NCBI GenBank assembly: GCA_963678705.1
Contig: OY783216.1
Coordinates: 15,206,596-15,270,595 of the forward strand
Length of the DNA stretch: 64,000 nt
From: Panorpa germanica
Taxonomy: Eukaryota > Arthropoda > Insecta > Mecoptera > Panorpidae
Direction: 5' to 3'
Both the position numbers and the translations under genes were made by a program. The notes beneath the pieces were generated by a model. It was given only the letters and a program-made list of their open reading frames with translations. It made no database searches and was not told where the DNA came from. Shown here in pieces: positions 29,881 through 40,900 of this stretch. How positions within the stretch are numbered: position 1 is the stretch's first letter; the number at the start of each line of letters is the position of its first letter.

Positions 29881-30389
29881 ATCATTCTGCCATACAAAGT
29901 TGGCGACCGTGATCGTTTTGACTGCTTAGTGGAACGCGCCCTCACAGTGACATTTGCAAATTATTGTTATATTTAAACGGTTTTTAACTTTGATTAATAA
30001 ATATGGTACGTATTTAAATTCAAAATATTAACACATTTTATTTTATTACAACTATGTTTTCATTTAAACTAACATTTTAAAAACATATTTTCTTGTATTA
30101 ATTTAATGCATTTTTACAGAACAATAACCTGATTGTGCTTGGAGCCAGTTTTATGGTAAGATACGGGGATAAAATATTAAAAAAAGAGTCTTTTTTAAAG
30201 ATGGTAAAAGATGTGTAGATATGGCAAAAGGCGGACGCACATCGCGACAACTAAGAAATCTTCTAATATCAACAAATTTCACATCGATGTCTAAAAAGAA
30301 AACGTACATAATATTAATTGGCGTTAATGACATTTTATTGGTATGTATAAATTGTTTATATAAAATACTTTATATCTTAATATCGTAAT

Positions 30390-30435
<46 letters not shown>

Positions 30436-30579
30436 TATTTAATAACATAATTAAGATTACAAAAAATATTTAAATTGTATTTTTCTTTATAGAATAAGAG
30501 TCCTAAACAGTTTAATTTAAACACCAAAAAAATAAGTCAGTCAGTAATAACGGCGCCTACAAAGTTTTTTAAATTTTGA
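29881..30579 (+). pseudogene. Spliced SGNH/GDSL-hydrolase-like gene captured by Helitron
   Basis: Three exons with GT-AG borders. Exon 1 29881-30005 ends exactly in ATG before GTACGT; exon 2 30120-30340 follows TTTTTACAG and ends before GTATGT; exon 3 30493-30579 follows TTCTTTATAG and stops at TGA. Exon 2 codes L-I-V-L-G-A-S (block I, where SGNH enzymes have G-D-S), G-G-R-T-S and L-I-G-V-N-D-I (block III G-x-N-D). Exon 2 is 221 bp; one missing base in an A-run near 30200 breaks the frame, and one more base would make it 74 codons in phase with exon 3. Block V (D-x-x-H) is absent. The catalytic Ser context is G-A-S, so an active lipase is doubtful. Family call is from motifs only. Confidence 0.55.
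30396..30433. repeat. (TA)n microsatellite in intron 2
   Basis: About 19 TA dinucleotides inside the second intron of the captured gene. Confidence 0.95.
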
Positions 30580-30699
30580 TATTATGTAAAGGACGAATTT
30601 CTAACGTCCTTGAATTTCCTGGAAACCCGTAATTTTGGAAAAACTAGATAATTCGAAAAAATACTTTTGCAAATATCTGACGAACTAGAAAAGATAGAA

Positions 30700-33600
30700 A
30701 ACTAAAATTTAGTGTGTGTATTGAGATCATAATTGTGCACATTTGCCAATAGTTGGACATTTAAAATTTAAGTTCAGTAGCAGCGCGAATTTCCGGGGGC
30801 AATGTTACAATAGAGTTAGGACGTTCAAATTTAATATGTAGGCTCGCTGTAGACAGTTATTAATGAAAAAAAATCAACAGCACCCAATTTCCAGTGGCGG
30901 CGGGAGTTGAGTTAGTAAAAGCCAGAAATATTGGAAAAGTAGTATTAAAACTTAGGGTATGTATTGAGACACTAATTGCGCATGTTTGCCAATAATTGGA
31001 TTATTAAAATTTTAATGTAGTAGCGGCGTGATTTTTTGGGGGCAATGTCGCAACAGAGCTAGAACGTTGATATTTAAAACGTGGGCCTTATATAGAGTGT
31101 CATTAAAGACAAACTATATAAAACTGTAACCTTCCAGAGGCAGCGGGCGCTGGGGGCCAAAAACCAGAAATATATAGAGATGAAGGGCTATAGTTTAAAA
31201 AATATGTTCTTAGATACAAATAAAATAGATCCCCGTGCTAGAATTTAACAAACTTGTTCAGTAGCGAAGGTTTGTGGGGGGTACTAATGCTAAAATATAA
31301 ATACAAAGCTAAAATTTAGTATACAGATATAGATTGACATATTAATAACGAAAATATAAAAAAACTACATTTTCTTATGTGTAGTATTGCAAGAGGGGGT
31401 TATAAACCGAGTATAAAAACCATGTAGAAGTACAAAAAGGATATTTTGCATGTAAAATACGCGAATTTGGGGCAAGTGATGGCAGGGTCAGCTTTGCAAT
31501 AGAGCTCAATTTTAAAATTTAGTATGTGGAGAGTCTCATTTATTCAAGGTAGGTCATTTATAAAAGGTAGGGAAAATGTTTGGTAAGAGCAAAATAAATT
31601 GCAATGACTAAAATTTGACAATTTTACTTCAGTAGCGAGGGTAAATGGGGAGACTAATATTATATCGTAAATATAAATATGAAAAATAGAATGTAGGTTT
31701 ATAGTGCAGCAATAATTATGTAAATGAATGCCTGTAGTATCGAATTGGAAGTGCTTCAGCGAGGGGGGTGGAGGTGCTGGAGGTCAGTACGCAAAGTAAG
31801 AGTGGCGCTTGAAGTAGTAACGGTAGAAGGTAGCTGCTCTGCAAGAAATAAGTCGTTGTGCTTGAAGTGTGAGAGGCGGTGCTGAGGGATTAAATCGAAA
31901 GTGCAAAAAACGGGAACGATAAGGGCTAGAGTAGTAAGTAGCGAAGGGCGCTGGGGTTAGGGATGATTATGAACGAGGAGCTGAGCACCTTTAAAAGCAA
32001 AAATTTATTAGGTTTACAGTGATATGAGTGAAAATAAATTTTAACATGCATTTATCTTATTGAGCCATTATTTTAAAATAAAATTTGGTATGTAGGTTAA
32101 CAGTAAAGAATAAATTTGGCAAATTAATAGTTTAGAGATTGGTGCACAGGGTGGTGGAAGTGCAGTAACCCTAATTAAGGGGAAAAAAATGAAAATTCTA
32201 AATTTCCAGTGGCGATGGGAGTTGAAACCCTAAAATCTAATAATATTTAATAAAGAAAATGTTAATTTGGGACATGTATAGATTCACTAATTGTGCATTA
32301 TCGCCAATAATTAGAACACCAAATTTATAATTCATTAGCAGCGCGAATTTCTAGGGCAATGTAAGAATAGATTTAGAATATTTAAATTTGGCAGGTAAGC
32401 TCTTTGTAGACAGTAACTTATAAAAAAAAAATAGAAAACCATAAATTTCCTGTGGCGGCGGAAGTTGAGATCGTAAAATCTAGAAATATTGAATAAAGAC
32501 AATTTTAAGTTGCGATATGTATAGACAAACTAATTGTAAATATTTGCCAAAAATTGGAAAACCACATATTTTATTCAGTAGCGGAGCGATTTTTTGGGGG
32601 TAATGTTATAATAGAGTTCCAAAGTTGTAATTTAGTATGAAGAATGTTATTAAGGAATAAGCATTAAAAACTACAAATTTCCAGTGGCAGCGGGAACTAA
32701 GACAGTAAAGGCCAGAAATATTAAATTTAGAATATTGAAACTTGAGACATGTATTAAGACACTAATTGTCCTTATTTACCAATAATTGTAACACCAAAAA
32801 TTTTATTCAGTAGCGACGGAAAGTTTTGGGGACAATGTCGCAACAAAGCTAGAACGTTGAAATTTAAGGCAAACCATAGAAAACCACAAATTTCAAGTAG
32901 TGGCGGTGCCGAGAGCTAAAAACCGGAAATGTCAATATAGTGATAAAAGGCTATAATATAAAATATATATTCTTAGATACAAACAAAATAGATACCAGTG
33001 ATTAGATTTTACAAATTTGTTCAGTAGCGAAGATATGTCGGGGGCACTAATGCTAAAACATAAATACAAAGCTAAAATTTGGTATGCAGATATAGATTGA
33101 CATATTGATAACGAAACTATAAAAGAACTATATTTTTTTTAGTGTAACATTAAAGTGGGTGGTGATAAACCGAGTATAAGAACAATATAGAGGTACAACG
33201 ATGATATTTTGCATGTAGAATAATAAATAGAAGCACAATAGTTCTCTATAAGTTAGATAGATTACATTTAATAGTAGAATTGAATTGATTTTTAGTGCGT
33301 TTGTTGTGCTGTGAAATCGAACAGGAGTGAGAGGTATGAGGGGGAAATAGTTAACAGCCCCAAATATCAAATTAAAAAAATAGAAACTACGCATGTGCAT
33401 ATTTGCGAAAAATAAATTTAACCTTAGTAGCGGCGTGAAATTGGGGAAGTGGGGTCGGGAAAGGCTTTGCCAGAGAGCTTGATTTTGAAATATCGATCAT
33501 TTATAAAAGTAGAGGTAGATAAAGGTTATAAAGGTAGAGAGAATTGTTACGAGCAAAATAGATTGCTATGCCTAAAATTTGACAATTTTATTTCAGAAGC

Positions 33601-34130
33601 GGGAATTAATGGGGAGACTAATATTATATCGTAAATATAAATACGAAAATGAGATTACAGTGCAGTTTTAATTATGTAAATGAATTGCTGTAATATTGAA
33701 TTGGTAGTGCCTGATTGAAGGAGATCGTGGCGCCGGGGTTTAAAACACCAAGTAACATTAAGGTTAGAAGAAGTAGGGATAGATTATAATGGCTCTGAGA
33801 GGTAACCGTGTTGTAGAATATGTGCTTTGGTGCTGGAAATGTAGGCGGTGGTTTAGGGGATTAAATTGAAAGTACAATAACGGGAATGATAAGGGCTAGA
33901 GATGACAATATTAGGAGCTAACCGCTAGGCTTTCTTAAAAACATAAATGAATTGATGTAATTAGTAGGTTTACATTGAAATAAGTAAAAATTAATTTTAT
34001 CAAGCATTTATTTTATCGAATAATTAATAAAAAATAATGTACTTCTAAGGATAAAATTTAGTATGTAGGTTGCCAGTAAAGTATTAATTTTGAAAACTAG
34101 TTGGTAAGAGATTAGTACGCAGGGGGTTAA
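30700..34130 (+). repeat. Two diverged copies of a 1.6-2.0 kb block
   Basis: The block at about 30700-32170 recurs at about 32240-34130. Matching anchors: AGCAGCGCGAATTTC 30781/32338; ACTAATGCTAAAA 31282/33046; GGGGAGACTAATATTATATC 31647/33611; GATAAGGGCTAGAG 31919/33887. The offset grows from 1557 to 1972 bp because of indels. Within each block a 230-250-bp sub-repeat recurs (CACTAATTGT..., GCCAATAATTGGA, CAGTAGCG, then a G run). No ORF beyond chance. Confidence 0.8.
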
Positions 34131-34760
34131 AGCGCAAGATTATTTAATGATTGCGGTAAAACGGGGGCGATACGAAAGTGCCGTAATGAGCGATGATGCT
34201 TAGGTGGGCTGTGGTGTTGCAAGTGGGCGCATTGTGGCAGAGGTGCAGAGGAATACAATTGAAAGGGCGAGAACGATATAGAGCATAGGGCCAAGATGTG
34301 ATGATTGGTATTTAGAGGAAGGGCAGTGGACATAGTTCAATACTGTGCTTCATTAGGGTAAATCATAATTTTACATAGAGAGAAGGAAATAAAGGATTAT
34401 TTAATTATAGTTTTAAAGGGGGGCGCTGTGAAAGTACTCTAAGGACCGACAATGCTCAGGAAATAAGCGATACAGAGTGCTGAAGGAAGAATGCGCTCCA
34501 TGGCGGAAGTTTAGAGGATTCAAATTAAAAGTTCAGAAACGTAACACAGCATGGATATAAGAGGTCATGATTGGGGCTTATAGGCGGATGCACTGGAGAC
34601 TGGTCAATACAGTGCTTTATTACTGTAAATGAAAGAATTATAACAAAATAAGGAAACATAAATTTAAAAAAGGATATATTTTAACGAAAATTATTTTAAA
34701 ATAATATTTTGCAATATTTTCAATTTAGCAAATAAATTTATTTATTCACAAATATTATAC
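34131..34760 (+). repeat. Degenerate about 285-bp tandem pair near Helitron end
   Basis: AGGATTATTTAAT... / GGGGGCG...GAAAGT...AATGCT, then AATAC(T/A)GTGCTT(C/T)ATTA, occurs at about 34135-34360 and again 34395-34610. Strongly diverged. No coding potential. Confidence 0.6.
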
Positions 34761-34763
34761 ACA

Positions 34764-34792
34764 CGTCGCTCTGCGACGGGGCGACGCGCTAG
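34764..34792 (+). terminator. Helitron 3' end: hairpin plus CTAG
   Basis: Stem CGTCGC (34764-34769) pairs with GCGACG at 34781-34786, followed by CG and CTAG (34789-34792), then T. Helitrons end in a hairpin close before CTRR and insert between A and T, so the element boundary is 34792. GCGACG also occurs at 34773-34778, allowing an alternative stem with a 3-base loop. Confidence 0.88.
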
Positions 34793-35117
34793 TATATTAT
34801 AAGGGGGCGTACATAAATTACGTGAGGTGTTTTTTTAAATTTTCTGTCCCTCACTCCTCCCCTGGTGAGATGTCGTGAGATTTTATTCAACCCCCTCCCC
34901 CATCCCCCAATCTCACGTGAGATTTTTCAAAATGTGGGTTTCTTACGTAAACGCGTTGGATTGTTATTGTAAAAAGAAAAAAAAAATTTGCTTCGTGCTT
35001 TTATTTACGACTAGTTAAGACTAGTAATCAATATTGCTGAGAGTTTAATTATAAATGTAATAAAAATTTAACAATAGAATACTTAAATCGTCATTACTGT
35101 GATTAAAAAAAGAATAT

Positions 35118-38032
35118 CTACTCTAATTTAGTCCATGGAGAATCATGCGCGGTCTCAAGTGAGACTATTGGAACCAACATGTCCATATGATTTTCAGTAA
35201 AATCATCTGCTCCTTCAACTTCGTTCTGATCTAGCCACTCTAAGCCGTTGGCGCTTGCGCACAGTAACTCATTAGCTCGTCTTGTGACAATCCGTGAGGG
35301 ACGCACTTTGCGGAACATACGCGCTTGCTTAGCTGGTGCAATTTAGGCTGCTCGCCTGTGCTCTGCAGCTCTTGTGCTAGATGCAAAGTAAATACCGCAT
35401 GTACTGCAGCATCTTTTCTCTAAATCATCACGTACACTTGGGCAATAGAGATCATAAGGCGTGCTGATGAAGGCATTCAGCGGTTGAATCGGTAGGCAGT
35501 GGCGTATTAGAAATGAAGCAATTGACTTTCCGTCATGCTCTTTAAAGTCCGGAATTGTCAAATGTCTATCAACCTGCGTGATAGGGTATGGAGGTGGCAG
35601 AAAACGGTCGTGAAGAATCATATGCAGATCACTCCGGCGTGGGCTGCAGCACTTCTGGTCATCGCATTTCACAATCTAAAAAGAAATTTAAAAACAATTT
35701 CCCTTTGTAACTCTTATTACAATACAAATTTGTTGACATTCGCGCTCGTTGAAAAATTAAAAAAAAAAAAAAATAGGCACGCATAAAAACCTGGAGTAAA
35801 TATTGGCTCTCTCTAACGTGCTCAGTGTACCATTCTTCGGCTAGCAGGTCTGGAACGCTGGAAGTGTCATTACTCGGGTCTATATATTTAGCGACTACTT
35901 CGTGTCCATCAATGCACAATATTCAGCCAAAATATCCCCTGCCTTTTTGAAATTATCCTTTTCCAGACTTTCGTCTAATGTTCTGCCGCTGGAGTCAAGA
36001 TGTGTACCAAAAGAATCATGGGGAAGAACAACGCCTGTTAGTTCTCAACTGAGTGGAGCCATGCGTCTCTCTACTCTGTTGAATGGGCTCCTGCCAGGGG
36101 CATTAGTCACAATAAATACTGCGTCCAAATCCTATTGTTTAAAATGCTCTATGGCGTGTGTGATCACTTTGCGATATCGCGGATTCTCGTCAGGCCCACC
36201 GTCACTTGAAATTATAAGAACAGGTTCAACTTTGCTGTCTATATTCTTAATAAATTTGGAAAAAGACTCAATTGTTAAAAGAGTGTCCAAGTCTTGAGCG
36301 TGACTAGTTGCAGTTGACGAAGAGTGCTTGCCACTTCGTATTGCTATGTAAGTTGGTCCACTATATGAAACAGCTTCTGGTCGTCCCATCTCATTGGGTT
36401 TCACTTCACACAAAGCATACACGCTTGGAATTAATTTGTGCCTCGAAGCAATCACAAAGTCGTGATCTGGTAACGACACTTTATATTCAACGTGCATTAA
36501 TAATGGCGCCTGCTTGTTTGCCGCTGTCAGGCCGATGGGAACGCGGGCTTTGTCATCCTGAGATAAAAAAGTTACGGAGTCAGGACCAAGTACTGAGGCT
36601 ATCGTTTCCAGCGACCTTATGGAGGCCACAGAAAAGTATTGGTCTTGGTGTGCCTTATGATGGTCAGCTTCAGGACGACTCAGCTTCACTGGCACAGTCA
36701 CTACATAGCGCTTAGCTTCTCGTGTATTTGCCCGTCTAGGCAACAGTCGAATATAAGTAGCACTTCGTGAAATATTAAATCCCAGCTCGCTTAGTTTATT
36801 TGTAAGTTCTGAAAGCGTATGGACCGTGCGAACTATCTCACAACGACGTCGCTCTTCAGCAGAAGCACCAAACACGGCTAAATCACTTACTGTTTTTAGC
36901 AATTCAGAATGTTCTTTTTCTACACGTGGGCGTCCAGAGCCAGCACGAGGCGTCAACGACTTAGCTGCATCGGGATTCTTTGAACATAATTCAATTATTT
37001 TTTGTTTTTTATTTTTTCTGTGCGTCATAGAGAACACTCTCTGTTTTTCTTTAAGCTTGAGCTTCTTTTCACAAATGTCAATTTCTCGCCGCAAATTACA
37101 TGCTTTATCAAATTCAGTGCCGTCAGCTACAAGAGACCTTTTGCGCCTTTCCGTTAAGTCAAGCTCCGTATGCAGCTTAGCAATCTTTTTCTTCATAGTA
37201 GCTTGAGCTGGAGTGGGACGTACGTTGGATGGTGTAGTGTTCGACATAGCTTCATCCTCATCACCGCTGATCACAAGAGGCTGATTTTTCCGTTTCGAAG
37301 CGCCTGTGAAATGTAGAAAACTTCTATTTAGAATAGGACAAAATGAAGAAAACGTCACCTATAGAAAGAAAGACGAATACTAACCTGCCGGTTGAGGGCC
37401 AACGTCCAAATCTTGATCTCCTGACTGCTGGTCATTAATCTCATCCTGAACTGCAGATTCCCCGTGTTGAATATTATGATCGTTGATCTAAACCTGCATA
37501 TTCCACGTTTGGAACACTCTCAGTGCTTGTCCCAGCCTGAATCGAAGAACTGTTAGAGATCTTAGTGTTAGTCTGAAATCAAAGTACATAATAAAGAAAT
37601 GAATCTAATAAATTAAAAAGATAGATTAACACAAAATTAAGAAATATTGAATAATGTGAAAACAGTAAAGGAAATGACCGCGCTAATATTTTGTAGTTAT
37701 GATTTTAGCATATTTTATCAAGAATTTTACTGTTTCAGTTTTCTTTTATGCTATTAATTGTGACAATAAAGTTTATATAAAAAAAGTATTTTCTTAAAAA
37801 AATATATTTAACCTACCTTTTGAAGGAATGCTAAAGTAGACCGAACTTTTCTCTCAGTGGCTTCCCTGAGAAGCCGTTCAATCTCATGTTGAATGTGATG
37901 TATTAACTCTTCTTTTTTCGGAAATTTTTGCTTCGCTGTATTCCATAATTTTATCACATCGTCCTGGCAGGACTTCTTTGTCTTATAGACGTATCTTTTG
38001 ACGTATGCGTTATAAAAATCTTGATAACTCAT
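35118..38032 (-). pseudogene. Four-exon DDE-type transposase, broken
   Basis: Exons (minus strand): 37817-38032 from ATG; 37385-37572; 35791-37303; 35118-35675. Introns 37573-37816, 37304-37384 and 35676-35790 all show GT-AG. Candidate catalytic residues: Asp in S-Q-D-D-K-A-R-V-P (exon 3), Asp in S-S-D-G-G-P-D-E-N-P-R-Y, Glu in N-R-V-E-R-R-M-A-P. A C-terminal zinc finger-like C-S-T-C-G-I-Y-F-A follows. A coiled, basic region (K-K-I-A-K-L-H ... K-K-L-K-L-K-E-K) lies before the core. Lesions: frameshift in exon 2, TAG 36132-36134, TGA 36045-36047 (CpG-type decay), frameshift near 35915, TAA 35343-35345. The family recurs in animal genomes as unnamed TE proteins; I do not assign a superfamily. 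Confidence 0.72.
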
Positions 38033-38760
38033 TTTAAATTAGTAAGAGCATGCACTGAGTCGAGTAAAACATTTACAAGAATAAACAAAGCAAGGTTGGA
38101 ACCTGTCCGTGTGTCACTGCTACTCAGCTCTCAGCAGATGTCTGTAGTCGTGTATTAGGGGGTGTATTGGAGTTCTTTAGCATTTATATAATTTATTATG
38201 AGAGCAAACTTTAACTTTAATTTTTATCGATACACTACTGGTATTAAAGGGACTTTAGCATTTATTATATATCTGAGTTCTGGTGGGCGTAAATTTAAAT
38301 TTACTTCTATCGTATTGGTATCGGCATCCGTGTCCAGGATTCACTGAAATACAAACATAAACTGCATGCAGAACATACCCATGTCGCCGATAGATTTCAT
38401 TTGACTCGTATTGCACCGTAACAACAAGCGATCTTAGGTATCCCCTCCAGTCTGAGACGGCTTTTTGCATTTACAAAGGTTCGGATAGGGTATCGTTGTA
38501 GTAGTGGTAACGCTTGGATAAAATTCACCTTTATTCGGTTCTACTGTGCGAGGTAGTGCCGCCCGTAGTCGGACAGCTTTGTAGCGTGCAGTCTGAGAGC
38601 TCCAGAGCGATCTCATTACATTTACATGGTTCGGATAGGTAAAGCGTAGTAGCCCGTATACGTCCGGCAGAAATTTGCTTAAATACGGTCCCATACTGAG
38701 ACAGGCCTTAAGCATGTACAATCTAGATTAAATGGACCAAAATAGTATAATTTTTTTTTG
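38033..38760. other. 5' flank of the transposase gene, non-coding
   Basis: Between the first exon and the right TIR. Two related stretches contain GGTTCGGATAGG (about 38479 and 38628). It should hold the transposase promoter; no clear TATA element is seen. No other gene. Confidence 0.4.
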
Positions 38761-38945
38761 TTTCAATCAGAAAAAAAATTGCGTGATATTTGCCGAGACC
38801 CCCCCTCTCTCCAACGGAAGATTAAATGGGATTTGACTCGACCCCCTCCCCCCCTTAAACATCTCACGTAATTTATGGACGCCCCTTTGTAGAACTTAAA
38901 AATTATTTTATGGAAATAAAAATGATTAGTTGCAAAAAAAAAAAA

Positions 38946-40124
38946 ATGTTTACACCAACTAGACAGTTTTTGCAACATTTTTGTCATTTATTGCAGTTGT
39001 TAGCAAACACAACACAGTCCCATCTGGAGTCGGTAAAGATCAAAAGAAACACGGTTGCGTTGTTTTTATTCTTTTTGGTTTAAACACGCAATTTTATTTT
39101 GTGTATACGTTTACGAATTAATGTTTACTTTCTGCAAGCCAAAAAAATTAACAAATTTATATTTGCGAGTTTAATTAATTTGCTATTATTTTATATGTCG
39201 TGGCTTTGGAAATAAAACAATTATTTAATAAAATGTATTTTAATAAATTCATATATTTGATGTTTCTATTAATACACTAATACTATTTATTATTATTATT
39301 AATTATTACAATATTATGTTAATATGGTTTTGTTTCGATTCTTTTGCAGTTTATTACAGAATGCGCCTATAGCATATAGAAAGCAAACCCGCAAATCACA
39401 CATCAATCATTATATTAAATTTAATTAATTATATTAATAGAGAAAAAAATAAAATAATAAATTGGACAAAAATAAAAAGTTATTACAATAACAAATTAAA
39501 AATAAATAAATAATACTTGTATATACCGTGCTTATATATTATTAATTGCTTTGTTAATATTAAAATGCAAATCGGAAGAAGATTAATAGAAACGTATGTC
39601 TATAAAAATGTATCAAAATAAATCACAAGCAATTAGATACACAGACTGTACAAGTATACTCCAGAGATATACTCATGTCAAAGCATGAGTCATACTTTTT
39701 ATGTTACAATGCGATGTCAATTTGCTTGTTTGGATAGAAAGAGATAAAAGTATATTCATTTCATGTTTCCCCTCTCTTGTATCGATTGCGGGGCGAAGAG
39801 CAAATGTATGCAGAAACTAAAACTGCGTATTCAAACCAAATAGACTAAGGCAGTTCACACACGACTCTGATTGAAAAGTCGAAGATTTAAATGTCGAGCA
39901 ATGTTTCGTTACTCTATAGAATTTTTAACAATAGCATAATACTGCTCATGCTGTTCACCATCAAGATTCAGGGCTCGCGTTTGCGATCATGTGCGGAGGG
40001 TCTAAAAATAACGCAACAGTGTTTGTTTTGATCTTTACCGACTCTAGATGTGAATGTGTTTTGTTGCAAACAAATGCAATAAATGACAAAAATGTTGTAA
40101 AAGCTGTCTAGTTGGTGTAAACAT
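38946..40124. mobile_element. Inverted-repeat (MITE-like) element, about 1.2 kb
   Basis: 38946-39069 and 40003-40124 are inverted repeats of about 123 bp with roughly 80% identity (ATGTTTACACCAACTAGACA at the outer end, CGGTAAAGATCAAAA inside). The 930 bp between are AT-rich without an ORF. Probably non-autonomous. Outer limits may reach further (short matches to about 38930 and 40200); no target duplication found. Confidence 0.65.
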
Positions 40125-40900
40125 TGATACAACTTTTAATAAAAACAAGTTTTAGTTGCAGTTTTATGCAACTGTTTATCTGGTGTAAAACCGGCATTAT
40201 AAAACACCATGAGTCCGCGATTTTGTAAGTTGGATAGACGCTATTTGTCATATTTTTTGTAAATATTGAAATTCATGGTTTTGGGCGCGTCATTGGCATG
40301 CAATTTGTTAATGCCGCCATTATATTTTATAAGTTGTTAATCCCGAATAGGATATGAAAATATAATATAATAGTGAAGTGAATTGGATTGTGTGTATAAT
40401 TATAACCACCGTAATATTACGGAAATATTTTTAGTGTGCATCTGGTTATTCACGGTTATTTTTAGGGTACCAGGAGGTCAGGGTTATGATGCCAATAATA
40501 ATATTGATTATCAATCGGATCCATCCGATACTGTGCCAGTCGATCATGCCTAGCGAAGACATGGTAGAGCCCGAGGACCATGTTGATAGTACACTGTCGA
40601 TACGCATTGATACGCTACAGAGGTTTTCTCTCAAAACCTGTAAATCGTACTGATAATTAAATTATTATCATTTATTTTATAATTATATATTTATAAAGCA
40701 ATCTATCAAAATAATCCTTTAACTTTTACAGGGTACCAATAATAACTTAATAAATAATTAAGTTAGATGAAATTGTATTTACAAGTTGAGTTTTGTTGTA
40801 GCTCATCTGGGTTTTATTTCCATTTCTGTGTTCTCACATTATTTATATTAAAATACAATTTAATCCTTATTAATTTAGATATTGATTTTATGATATATAT
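40125..40900. other. Unassigned region with a possible exon near 40466
   Basis: TTTTTAG then an acidic stretch V-P-G-G-Q-G-Y-D and D-Y-Q-S-D-P-S-D-T-V-P (about 40468-40550), continued one frame over by P-S-E-D-M-V-E-P-E-D. It could be a frameshifted remnant exon. A second TTTTACAG followed by the same GGTACCA occurs at 40726. Otherwise nothing recognised. Confidence 0.3.

Larger units (their letters stand above)
3761..34792 (+). mobile_element. Autonomous-type Helitron, hosting nested insertions
   Basis: Rolling-circle transposon identified by a Rep HUH endonuclease (HIH at 4519-4527; paired Tyr at 4942 and 4954), a PIF1-type helicase (20627-22130), and a 3' end made of a GC-rich hairpin plus CTAG followed by T (34764-34792). 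The 5' TC end is left of the window. Helitron-owned parts are 3761-5709, 20627-22249 and 28013-34792; the rest is BEL/Pao (with a Polinton-like element inside) and a LINE. Continuity across BEL is shown by the reading frame: removing it and one CCATT joins residues L-A-I to N-D-I-I in frame. That the 34792 end belongs to this same element is an inference from order and orientation. Confidence 0.8.
34801..38888 (-). mobile_element. Cut-and-paste DNA transposon with short TIRs, family unassigned
   Basis: Ends are inverted repeats: GGGGGCGTACATAAATTACG at 34803 and, on the minus strand, GGGGCGTCCATAAATTACG from 38885 inward, followed by GTGAG(G/A)TG on both sides. C-rich or G-rich subterminal stretches lie on both ends. 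It encodes one multi-exon transposase-like gene on the minus strand. Target duplication is unclear (TTATA left, TTGTA right at best), so the exact ends are uncertain by a few bases. It begins only 8 bp after the Helitron end. Confidence 0.75.

Noticed and set aside
29895..29915. TTGGCGACCGTGATCG, resembling a retroelement primer site
   Set aside because: No LTR end precedes it and it lies in the 5' exon of the captured gene; probably chance.
34801..34900. TTAA or TA target duplication for the 34801 transposon
   Set aside because: Neither side shows matching TTAA; flanks differ, so no duplication was assigned.
36308..37206. Plus-strand ORFs opposite the transposase exons
   Set aside because: They mirror the minus-strand coding sequence, whose motifs and splice sites are clear.
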